From positions 122,722-186,721 of the forward strand of contig NW_008246129.1 of assembly GCF_000281045.1 (NCBI RefSeq): a stretch of DNA of 64,000 nucleotides. The letters run 5' to 3'. Source of the DNA: Saprolegnia diclina VS20 (Eukaryota > Oomycota > Saprolegniomycetes > Saprolegniales > Saprolegniaceae). Shown piece by piece: positions 1-10,569 of this stretch. A model generated the notes under the pieces. The model saw nothing but the letters and a program-made list of their open reading frames with translations, ran no database searches and had not been told where the DNA came from. Both the position numbers and the translations under genes were made by a program. The number at the start of each line of letters is the position of its first letter. Within the stretch, counting starts at the first letter, position 1.

Positions 1-368
1 GTGCTGAAGACACGCTGTCGTCGCCCGTGTCGCTGGACCGGTAGCAATCCTCTCAAGTATTACATCTTGATGCCTGTTGTAGGGTCGCCTTTGAGAAATC
101 GCTGCGGGGGTTCCAAGTGCACGTGGAGGAGCTGCCCGAGGCGGTGTACTTCCCGCCCATGTCCCCGATTGGGCCGTGGATGACGTCTTCGCCAATGCCG
201 CCGAGTGCTGTCACCGAGCCCTTGTCACCCCGCAGCCGCCTTCTCGCCTTCTCCAACGAGAGCCAACCGATCCTGCGTTGTGCGTCGGCGACAGTCCGTA
301 AGACTGGCAAACCGCGCCGCCCTCGGTCGTCCCAGCCCCGTCCAACGCCACACGACGATCTTCTCTGA
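1..368 (+). CDS. C-terminal part of an unrecognised protein (5' end outside window)
   Basis: The reading frame enters at base 3 and runs to base 40. A 42-nt GT...TAG intron (41-82) follows, and the frame continues from 83 to a TGA at 366-368. The visible 108 residues start with an acidic/serine stretch, then VAFEKSLRGFQVHVEELPEA, then a Ser/Pro/Arg-rich tail typical of a disordered C-terminus. No domain is recognisable, so function is unknown. It converges on the protease gene whose stop is at 625, leaving 256 bp between them with nothing recognisable. The splice is inferred from frame continuity and from an intron size matching the rest of the window. Confidence 0.6.
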
Positions 369-624
369 TTGTATAGCCTCAAACCGCAATACCAAGGCAA
401 TATTCCATGGCCTGCTCTAGTCCAATGTACTTGAGCAAAACTGCAGTGGTCTCTGGACGAGATTATGCAGGTCGCTGTGTAATACCGGCCGGATCGTCTT
501 TCAGTGTCAATGAGTTGGATCGTCATTTCGTCGCAGCAGAATAGCAAACCCATCCGGCTTCGAGAGACTGTCCGAGTACATATGTATTGAGATTAAACGA
601 ACTAGATGCAGAAGAGAACAAGAA

Positions 625-3600
625 TTAGGACACTTCGAACGCCGGGTCGTTGGCGTCTGCGCCGAGTTCGACCTTGATATCGGACGTGTCCAGCGGTGCC
701 ACGACCGCCGACGCCTTGTTGTTGCTGCGATCGACGACGTCCTTGTCGTGGGCGGGATGGAGCTTGGCGGTGGACGTCGCCAGAAGGAGGTCATCGACAC
801 CGTCGTCTTGGTTTCCGTCCGAGGAGGCGTCCCCAAACACTTGCTCAACGAGAGCCAGGACGACATGCGTCTCCCCGTCGAGGTTGCTGAGGTCGCCAAT
901 CTCGGCGTCGGCTTGCAGAAACTGCCAGATCCACGGACGCACCCACGTCGTTTGCGCCTGCACCTACCAACATTGATGAAAACATGTCGACGATCGGGAT
1001 CGCACCTCGGCCGACTGTACGAAGGCTCCAACGTCGCTGTGCGTCGCGGCGTGCGTGAGCACGAAGTCCAGGAGGTAGTACGTGTAGTGGTGCAAGCTTC
1101 GGTGATGGCGAAAGTAATAAGCGACTTCGAGCGCTCCGTCGTCTGCTGAGAAGAGCGCTTCGATGCGGGCGCACCGGTGGCCGTCGTCGTCCACGGTAAG
1201 GAGACCGCCAAGGAGTTCAAACGTCGTTTCAAGCAGCGTCGACGTCTTGACACTGTCCAGCACCGACAGAAGCGCCTTGACGACGGCAACGGCGTCCGCG
1301 TCCGTAGCCACCGGCGCTTGGACGCAGCGCAGCACAAACGTCTCGAAGCCGAGGGCGAGCGCACAGCAGAGTCGCGTTGGATCGAGCAGCAGTTGCATGT
1401 CCTGATGCGGCAACACATCGTTGGTCGCTTCGAAGAGCTGCGGCAACAGCAATGTCTCAAGTGCGAGCGTGGCAACACGAGCCGACGACTGCTGGGCTGC
1501 CAACTGCTCGGGCACGGACGCGGACGTCGACTCGACGCCGTCGACCGCTAGTGATGCGCCAAAGTGATAGCCCATGTGGCACGTCGTGCGCAAGAGGCGG
1601 CGCACGATTGGCTCATTGATGGCGCGCGACAGGAAGTCACCGAGAACGCCGAGCGCCGACCCGAGCACCCCGTTGGCGAGCACGGTCGACGCCGTCGGTC
1701 CCGCGACCTCGATCGTGTCGCGCTGGTAAAAGACACTGACGCACTCGTCGAGAAAGTTGGCCAGTAGCGTCGTGTAGTCGTCGGTGCCCCCATGCGCCAA
1801 GACGCCAATGCAAGCGAGGGCGACATCAAAGAAACCGGTGCGGAGCCGCGTGTCGGTGCAGAGGTGCACCACGTCAAAGAGCCGCGTCCGGCGCTGGACG
1901 TATTCGCCGATCGCAATGGTGCCAGGTGCTGTCGGGAGCAACTCGGCGACCGCGTGCGCAAGAAACCACGCGGCAAAGTCGCTCGTCGGTGACAATAGTG
2001 GCGCGAGCAAGCCCGCCACGTCGATTTTTGGCGCGCTGCTCAACAGTGCAAAGTCAAAGAGGATCGACGCTGCGACAGTCGACGCTTGCGCATCATTGTC
2101 TCGCGTCTCTGCGTCCAGTGCCGCGTCGCGTACGTGCTGCAGGAGCCGGACGTAGCCGGCGTCAAACGCATGCAGCAGACTTGAAAACGCTTGGTTCTCG
2201 GCCTCCACTGTCGCGATCGCCTCGGCCACGTGGGTCGTCGGCGGCATCCGCGCAGCCACTGGAGGCGCGTCCACCTTGTCGTAGAAGAGCATGTAGGCGC
2301 TCCGGCGCTTGGACTGCGCCGTGGCCACGTACCGGCGGGTGCTCGAGTCCCAGCGCTCAACGACTTCGTCGCCGCCAAAACACTCGTCGCGCAAGTGCTG
2401 TACTTCAAAGGGGCGCACGGTCTGGTCGTTGCATTCGACCCACGAATCACGGGCATCGCGCAAGAACGAGTAGTAGTGGCCCGTGTCGCACGTGCCACTG
2501 TGAACGACGACACCGCGCAGGGCGTAGAGTGCCTCGCCCGCCTTGCCGTCGAGGCCGTCGGACGTGAACGGGTGCATGTCGAGGCTGTTGGGAAACTCGA
2601 GCAGGTCGTTGAGTTTGCATTTTTCCATCGTGTCAAAGTCAAACTCAAACCGCTTGAGGTGCACGACGAGCGTCTTGGGCAGCGACTGAAGGCAGACGCG
2701 CTTGAGCGCCTTCACTTTGGTCTGCGCGACTTCGCAAAAGTAGGCGTTATCGCCCTCGAGCGTCTCGCCTTGCACGTACGCTGCGAGGGAATCTGCGAGC
2801 GTCGCCTTGTGCTGCACGTCGACGCTCAGCGCAAAAAACGGCTCGTCGCGCGCCGAGACGTGCCCGTGCTCGGTGATGATCTGGTTGACGAGGCGCCCGC
2901 CAAAGCCGAGCGTCGCAGGCGTCACGAACGACTCGACGCGGTCGAGGAGGACGCCAAAGAACTCGTCGGCGTCCATCTGCACGCGCACGTCTGTTGGCTG
3001 ACCGTCCTCGTCCTTGTGCGAGACGCAGAACGCTGTCGGGTCCACAAACTTGCGGACGGTGGACTCGAGCCCGACAAAGACGCGCTGGAGTTCGCGCACC
3101 TCGTCCGCTGCCGACGACGACGCGTCAACCGAAGTTGAAAGCAGTGCGTACCGGAACGACTGCAGGTGAAAGAGCTGCTGCACCAGCGCGTTCATGTAGC
3201 AGGTGCAGCCGGGATTGAAGAGGCCGGCGGACGACGACGACGACCGCGCTTCGTCGAGCGGTGCAAACGCCCACGGCCGTCCGACACGGTCGAGGACGTC
3301 GAGGGCTTCGGTCTGGAACGCCACGAGCAGTTGCAGCACCGTGGGCGCAATGTGCACGGGGTCCTGTGCGACAAAGCGCTCGATAATGTCGAGCGCAAGT
3401 CCGCGAGCGAGCGCCGAGTAGCATGATACACCCTCGCTTCCAAAGAGAAGCGAGTGCCACAGACTGGACACCATCTCGGGCGTCGGCATCACGACGTTGG
3501 CCGAGACGAGAGTTTGCAAGAGGCGCAGTAGCCCGACCAAGACGCTGTCGGGCGTCGAGCCAATGCGTTCCGAGCTCGTGTGCGCTAGCACATGATGCAG

Positions 3601-6600
3601 CAGCGTCGCTCCAAAGCTCGACGCGCTCAGCCACGTCGTGGTTGCCTGCAGCGGGAGTGCTGCTGCCAAGACGTCGGTCGCCAGTGCAAAGAACGCATCG
3701 TTGGCTTCGGACGCCGTGACGGTTAGGGCGATGGCGCTGACAGCTTGCGCGACATCGGGCAGCATACTTCGTCCGTGCTGGCGCAAGAAGCCCGTGAATG
3801 CGTCACAGATCCGGTCGCGGGTCCCGGCATGTGGACAGTGAAGACCAATCGCCCGAAGCCACGGCTGCCACTGGCCTTGGAAATGCGTGTGCACGTACGC
3901 CGGGTCGCGGGCGCCAAGCAAGCTGGCGATGTGCATGGCGGCGTCGACAACAGACGACATGTCGTCCGACATCATCTCGGCCAACGTATGACGCTCAATC
4001 GCGTCCAAAAGCAAATGTACGATATGGCCTTCGTCCACGGCGCGGTGAAACGCTGGGAGGCTCTCGGCCACGAGCTGCTGGTCAAAACGCGACGGCAGCG
4101 CAGATGGCAGCGCGTCGAGCCCCCAGATGTACCCAATCACACGCAGCGCGGCCGCTAAACACGTCATTTCCAACGTCGACGACGCTGCTGGTGGCCACGC
4201 GACGATCGCGTTGTAGAGGTGGAGCGCGCCACCGAGACGCACGAAGCGTTCGCGCCATTGCCGACGCGCCGCATGCTCGCCCGAGACATCGTCCGCCGGC
4301 AGCAAGAGTGCCTCGACGATGCGAAGCCCGTAGAGCAGGCGGTGCGCGTTCGATGTGTCGAGCAAGCTTTCCCAGTGCACGGCACTCGACACTGAGTCCC
4401 GAAGAAGGACCATGCGGTCCAAAAGCTTGCGATTCGTCGGAAGCGACGAAAGAAGGTCCCACGCTCCGTCGCTTGTTGGCGACGGCCACTCTAAGACGTG
4501 AAAGAGCGCGTCAAAGTACTCGTCCGTGTTGACCACGGCTTCGTCAATCGTTGACGGCGCCACTTCCTTCACCGTCACTTGGATCGGTGGGGGCAGCGGA
4601 TAGACACGTGCGACCCGCTGCAATGACGCGGTCCGAGACTCGTACGAGTCGTCGTTTGGCGCATCGTAGTCGTTGAGCGCTTGCAAAACCGACTGCTTGA
4701 GAATGCGCGCGCCATCGATAGGCTTGGCGGGCGACGGGAGCACTGAGAGCTCCGGGGGCGCCGCCTTGGCTGGCGCACACGCTGTCAAGAAGCGGTGCAA
4801 GAGCGCGACACAGCGAGTCACAAGGTGCGCGTCATCGCTACTCGAGGTGTTTGCGGTGACTTGGGCCTTGGCTCGGAGCAGGTGCCCCATGCACGTGTCA
4901 GTGAACTCGCGCTTGCACACGTCGGCGTCCACGTGAACGTCCAAGTGGTATGCGATGAGGTGGTCCATGCACGTCTCAACGACGTCGCCATTCGCATAAA
5001 GCGCCAAGTGCCACAGCTCCGAGAGCCCCACGAGGTTGCCAAGAGGCAGCACAACAGCGCAGCGCACGTCATCGTCGTCACTTGGCAGTGGTTGCAATGA
5101 CTGCAGCGCCAAGTTGACCGACTGGAAGAGCAGGTGGAAGCACTCGAGCGCATCGACAGAGATGAGCCGGCTCGGCAGCGATCCAAACTGGCGTAAGATG
5201 TGCACGCGCAGATCATGGTCGAGCAACGTCATCGTATCGTCTGGTAGGAGCTGCTCGCAGAGCTGAAACCACTGGAAGCAAAGATCGGCTTCGGACGACG
5301 TTGCAGCCGACGCAATGCAGTTGTGCCAGAGCGTATTGAGCTGCGACGGGCTCAATCGCGTGCCGTGGTTGGCCAACAGCACGAGCAGCCAGCTCCCGTG
5401 CAGCGCCAAGAGCCGGCATTTGTATGGCTCTAGCGCGTCGCCGCTCTCGGCGTGGCCGCGGGCTTTGAACTCGGAGAGCTCGTTCAAGAGACCTGTCAAG
5501 ATCGTCGGCTGGAGGTCCGCGACCTGCTGCTCGGTCAGCCGGGGGCGGTAGCCTTCCGAGAAGAGCCGGCTAAAGTGCGACAGAAAGTGCAGAGCTGCGC
5601 GCACTGCTTCTGGCGTTTGGCTCGAGCGGACTTGGATGAGGTGGAAGCAGTCGACAAAGATATCGCCCATGGCCTCGCCAAGGAGCGCGTGCAGCGTTTG
5701 AATACACATGTCCATAGTCGCAGCGCAGCGGTCAGTCTTGAGCGCCTCCCAGAGGTGCGTGGCCACTGTTTGATGGTTTTCGCTGCCGTGGTCGTTGCGG
5801 GCGGCCGCGCGGAGCACACTGAGCGCTGCGCTGTCAATGGTCGGCAGCGACGCGACGCGGCCGAGGACGTGCGCGACGCTCTGCACGTTCGAGACTATGT
5901 CGACGAGCAGCTCGAGTGTCGTCGTGAGAAGCGCTTCGTGGCGGCCCTTGCTTGCGTCCATGGCCACGCTCCAGACAAGGTCGAGGTGCTCCGCCGCGAC
6001 GCCGCTCTCGCCGGCGTAGATGTCAAAGATGGGCGCTGCTCGCTTGAGCATCTCGGCATGCATTGTGTCCCCGAAGAGATGCCCCAGTACCTGCACGGAA
6101 GTAGTCAAGAGATGTACTACACAGGTCAATTGTACCTGGTGCGCGTCAAGCCAAGCCACCGCCATCGGTGTCGGTAGCTGCTTGAGCGTCTCCGTCATGT
6201 CGGCCAAGCCATGCAACCGCTTCTCGAGCGAGCGACACTCGAGCGCCTTGTGCGCAATCTGCGATCCAAGTGAGTACTTTTCTGCACAAAAAGGGCGACC
6301 TCGAGGGTGAGGGTGTGGAGGAAGTGGTCGTGCGTCGGGCTCGTCAGTATCTCAAAGAAGTGCACAACATCGCCGAGCTCGCTGCGCTGGACGGACGAGA
6401 GGTCCGGTGGCAACGCCGCCACATGCGCGACCATCGCGTCGCTCAATGCCGGAAGTAGCTCGAGCATGAAGGCTGTCGCAAGCTGGTCCTTGACAACCGC
6501 AATGCACTTGATCGCGCACACGACAGCGTTGAGCTCAAACGGCTGGCTAATACGGTACTCGAGATCCTCGTTCTCGTCGTCTGTGGCCGGGTCACCCGCC

Positions 6601-7226
6601 CGCTGCAGCGGCAGCGACGGGTCGAGGTTGCACAAAATGGCGTCGAAGCCGCCCGCTTCGATAAACGCATCAATGTTCTTGGCCAGCAGCTCCGAGGTTG
6701 CGCCATCGCTCTCTACGGCATTCGACATCGGAACACAGCCTTTCCAGTCCCAACGTACGAGCAGCGTCGTTGAGGTAGAAGGCGCGGTTGTCATCCATAA
6801 GGCGGTAGAGCGTCGGAAGCATGCTGGGGTCGCCCACGCGCAGCCGCGACACGACGCACTCCAGTGTAAACTAGTCACGATGAGTATGTTCTCAAGAGCT
6901 CGGGTGAGTAGTACCTGGAAAAAGTCGTTTACGGTCGCCGCGACCGTGTCGGCAAACGGCCGCGCCAGAAGGACCTGCACGTAGTGCTCCATGTAGTCGG
7001 TCACAAGGCGCTCCTCAGCGTCCGCTAGCACACAATGAGTTGCAGGTAGCTTGCTGGATGCAGTCGTACCCGGAAGCGCGCCGGACGTGACGACCTCGAC
7101 GATGGCCGAGAGCGCATACGTCGGGTTGGCGTCCTTCTGGACGTCGTCGCAGAGACTGGTGCATGTACCATCCAGGTCATCGAGGATCGCGCGGCAAAGG
7201 CGTAGGACCCGGTCCGAGTCCTCCAT
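625..7226 (-). CDS. Giant ubiquitin-specific protease, USP34/USP9X-like
   Basis: A cysteine-type deubiquitinase (peptidase C19/USP). The Cys box is GLFNPGCTCYMNALVQQLF, where most USPs read GL-N-LGATCYMNS. The His box is GTCDTGHYYSFLRD, and a typical VHLKRFEFD motif lies between them. Long helical-repeat-like flanks surround the catalytic domain, as in the USP9X/USP34/USP24 group. Exons, high to low coordinate: 7226-6915, 6870-6759, 6712-1006 and 963-625, separated by introns of 44, 46 and 42 nt. The large exon carries an apparent one-base frame break at a T run (minus strand, opposite A 6288-6292). Adding one base makes the whole CDS divisible by three and gives about 2156 residues, with VALFCAEKYSLGSQIAHK across the join. 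The start is the ATG at 7226. It probably removes ubiquitin from target proteins; substrates cannot be inferred. Confidence 0.85.
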
Positions 7227-7448
7227 GAGGGTTGCTGCCTCTTTGCCGAGTAAGCTTCCGTTTCACTGCAAGACGACGCGCTCGTTCAAGTGCGCCTTCC
7301 GGTCGCATACAAGATACCATATAGTTTCATTAAGTGCGCCATCCGTTTTGGCCAAATTGCGGTTTCTGCTGTGGCATACAAAGAGCAAGTGTTGCATGAC
7401 CACCGGTTTCGTGGTGGTTTTGGATTCCCAAGGGTCACTTGCAGCAGC

Positions 7449-7719
7449 ATGGACGCAGCGACGCTCGCCGACCTCCGCGCCAAGTACGCGACCAGCGCGC
7501 CGGCAACCACGCCGTCGCCGCACGTCTATGGCGGCGCGTCCACGCTGCGCATCTGCGACCGCTGCCACGGCCAGCGCATCGAGCGAGTCCCGTACAACTA
7601 CATGGTGCTCGAACAGACGTGCTCGGGTAGGGCAAATCGCTGGTATGCGTGGCTCATGGCTCTGTTGCGTAGCGTGCGATGGCGAAGGCGTGCTAGCGGT
7701 GCAGCGAGGCCGACTGTAG
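7449..7719 (+). CDS. Small DnaJ-type CXXCXG zinc-binding protein
   Basis: Exons 7449-7626 and 7673-7719 are joined across a 46-nt intron and give 74 residues. After a short N-terminus it has CDRCHGQR and then, across the splice, CSACDGEG. This is a pair of CXXCXG(XG) knuckles like those of the DnaJ cysteine-rich domain, with no J domain. The second knuckle exists only if the intron is removed, which supports the model. Small proteins of this kind occur in chloroplast and mitochondrial biogenesis and as co-chaperone fragments, but the role here is unknown. The start is the first ATG after the intergenic region. It is transcribed divergently from the ubiquitin protease, about 220 bp away. Confidence 0.7.
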
Positions 7720-7833
7720 TAGACGAGCCATTATAAGCTGGGCAGCTTCGGCCTGTCCAAAAATCGTGTTATGTGATACGGCTGGAGCCGTCAGATTTCG
7801 ATTTCCTGTGCTATCACAGCCCTCCATCGCACG

Positions 7834-8562
7834 ATGATGGCCACCGTGTCCCATGGTATTCCTCCGCTCGCAGAGTTATCGCCGGTGGGCGACGACTTGT
7901 TGCCTGCCTTTGACTTCGACACGATCGACAACAGTGAGAGTGGAAAGGAACTCCACGACGATGAGATGGGCTTTCTCTGCGACGTGCTCTTCTTCAACGA
8001 GCCGACCACCGCCCCCGTTGACGACTTTTTCGACTGCCCTCTGGACTTGCTTCTCGCGCCCGACGCCACGGACGACGAGGCGAAGAAGATCTGCGCCATT
8101 GACGGGTGCCACAAGCGCGTTCGGTCGCGCGGCCTGTGCAAGGCGCATGGCGGTGGTCGCCGCTGCTCCGTGGCTGGTAAGACCTCGTTGTGACTTAACA
8201 GGACCAAATTCTCACTCAAGCAATAGGCTGCATCAAGAGCAGTCAAGGCCGGGGACTCTGCATTCGCCACGGCGGCGGCCGGCGCTGCCAAGAGCCCGGC
8301 TGCTCTCGCGGCGCCCAATCGAGCGGTCGATGCAAAAACCACGGCGGCGGTATCCGCTGCCGGGCCCCCGGGTGCACCAAGAGCAGCCAAGGCGCAGGGT
8401 ACGTCCTTCTAAATACGACCACTCGGAGACGCATACTACGGTAGGTTTTGCCGCACGCATGGTGGCGGCAAGCTCTGCAAGCACCCAGGTTGCAAGAAGG
8501 GCAGCCAGCGCAAAGGCTACTGTGCTACCCACTGCCACACCCATGCGATCAGTCGCACGTAA
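7834..8562 (+). CDS. WRKY19-like zinc-finger repeat protein
   Basis: Exons 7834-8176, 8227-8398 and 8445-8562 (introns 50 and 46 nt) encode 210 residues. The first ~80 are acidic, like an activation domain. The rest is five tandem repeats of about 24 residues following C-x4-C-x7-C-x2-H-GGG, for example CAIDGCHKRVRSRGLCKAHG. The last repeat ends in CHTH instead of HGGG. Such arrays are abundant in oomycetes and are usually annotated WRKY transcription factor 19-like after the zinc-finger segment of a plant protein; a true WRKY domain is absent. Both introns split a glycine codon inside the repeat unit, so the array probably grew by duplication of an exon-intron module. A nuclear DNA- or RNA-binding role is inferred only. 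Confidence 0.8.
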
Positions 8563-8769
8563 CCACGTCATAGCATGATGTACAACAACGATATTGAACT
8601 TCGATGCGTCGTGGGAGCATGATGAGGTCCCAGCTGCCTCAAGACTCAGAGTGGCAGAAAGGACAATATTATGCGGTTGGCCCCTCGGCCTGCCACGTCA
8701 GACAAATCGATTCCTAGAGGACCTCGTAAACTGTATCGGTCTAGCGCTTGCCTCGGCGTATCCGACGCG

Positions 8770-10321
8770 ATGAGCCGCCGGCAGATCCGATTCGAAGAAT
8801 ACGCATCGTCCGGACCCGTCGTCGAGCGCGTCGCCTGCAACATGGAGACGAAGCCAGCGCGGGCACCCAAGTTTGCTGCTTCTGCGTCGCACGTCGCCAA
8901 CGACGCGTACCTGGCGGCCTTTGACGCCGACCCGCGAAAGCCGTCGTCCAAGCAGCCGCAGCCAGCAAGCATGAGTACCTCGGGAGATGGCAACACTGCT
9001 TTGCCCAAGATTGCTGGCGCCGTGCGCGCACATGTGCCCGCGGCCGAACCAACGACCCGTTCATCGTCGTGGACGCGAGGTCCGAGTGATGCTGCTGGCT
9101 CGGCGCAAGCCGTATCCAGCCAACCGCTGACTTGCATGAGCTTGTCGCCGGATGGCTCGGAAGTGGTTGTCGGCAGCTGCGACCACGCGCTCTACACGAT
9201 CCCGCTGCGCAGCTCGGGGTCCAAGAAGGCTCGGGGACTCACGTTGTACACCACGACGTGCGGCCACAAGGAATGGGTCACGGCCGTCGCGCACCTTGCC
9301 GGTACTGACAGCATTACGAAGTGCCAAAGCGCATGCACATGTAGATGGCCGCGTCGTCTCTGCGGGCATGGACAGCAAACTCTGCCTCTGGGAGAACGGT
9401 GCCGTCGCACGCTGCGAAGACCTGGTGGGCTCTCGAGCCCCACCGTCTCTCGACTATTCAATGTATTAGATGGGCCACGCCGGGTCCATCTCGCTGATCC
9501 AGACGATTGGCAACGACTGGATCGTGAGCGCGAGCTACGACAAGACGTATCGGCTGTGGGACGCGACGCCCGGGCGCCGCGCCGGCAAGAATGGCCGAGA
9601 GAGACATGCGTTGCGCGGCCATGACGCCCCGATTCTCGACTGCAGCCTCTGGGGCTCACGGCTCATTGGCGGCGATCGCAGCGGCTCGGTGCTCGTTTTC
9701 GACGTCGCTGCCTGTACGAGTTGATCGTCAGTCGTCCTCTTGACGTAGCACGACGCTTAGATACTCTCGAGAAGAAGTGGAACGCGGCGCACGACGGCCA
9801 CTGCACGAGTGTTTTGGGCTCGGCGTTTGCACCCGACATTGCGTACAGTGGCGGCCAAGACGGCGTTGTGCAGCGCTGGGACCTGCGCACAAAGGCGAGC
9901 ACGCTTGCGCTGCCCGTGCATAGCGGCAAGACAGGCAAAGGCGCCGTACGCTCTCATAAATCATCGGCCAAAAGCTCAGAGACGACTTTAGGTGAGTTTT
10001 CTACGCGAGCAGCCGTCAAACGAACACGTTCTTGTCACGGGGGGTGCTGACGGCAAGGTCCACGTCCTCGACACGCGCCGCAACACGCTCCGGTCGACGT
10101 TTGACAGCCACCAGACGTTCATCTATTCGCTGCATGTGGCCCACGACCTGTGCTTTAGCGGCAGCGGAGACGGGATGCTGCTCGTGCACAACTTGGCCAC
10201 CGACGCCTTGTGCTACGGCCTCGGCGCCAACCAAGCGGCGGTGCGGGCCATTGCCACGACGCCCGCTGAGCTCGTTGCGGCCGGTGACGATGGCGGCGTC
10301 CTTGTCTATAACTTTGCGTAA
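8770..10321 (+). CDS. WD40-repeat protein
   Basis: Exons 8770-9301, 9345-9424, 9470-9713, 9749-9945 and 9992-10321 (introns 43, 45, 35 and 46 nt) give about 460 residues. A low-complexity N-terminus of ~120 residues precedes a single beta-propeller. Repeat cores include DGRVVSAGMDSKLCLWENG, YDKTYRLWDA, IAYSGGQDGVVQRWDLRT and LVTGGADGKVHVLDTRRN. The repeats become continuous only after splicing, which fixes the introns. The start is MSRRQIRFEEY; an in-frame extension upstream to 8671 lacks character. I do not recognise the orthologue. A scaffold function is the family default. It converges with aspartokinase, with 248 bp between the two stops. Confidence 0.75.
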
Positions 10322-10569
10322 AGTTATGAATCTACTGGATGGTGTCGATGTGGCGACCTTCTGTGCTCTCGTGAAGGACAAAGCTCTGTGTACCGGACGG
10401 GGGGCATCCGAAGGTACATCAGGCCCAGGCACCAACTGGGATCATCTGCGTAAGGACTGCGTGTGATACCGAGGCCAGTTCGTGCTTGACAAGATGCCAT
10501 TTGTTGGAGTGCTCACCAGTGGTATTAGCAATAAGTTAGTGTTCTATTACGAAATCGACGAGTTTGTAC

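Noticed and set aside
2191-3138. 315-codon + frame inside the deubiquitinase gene
   Set aside because: Antisense to the conserved catalytic domain; its composition mirrors GC-rich codons of the real gene.
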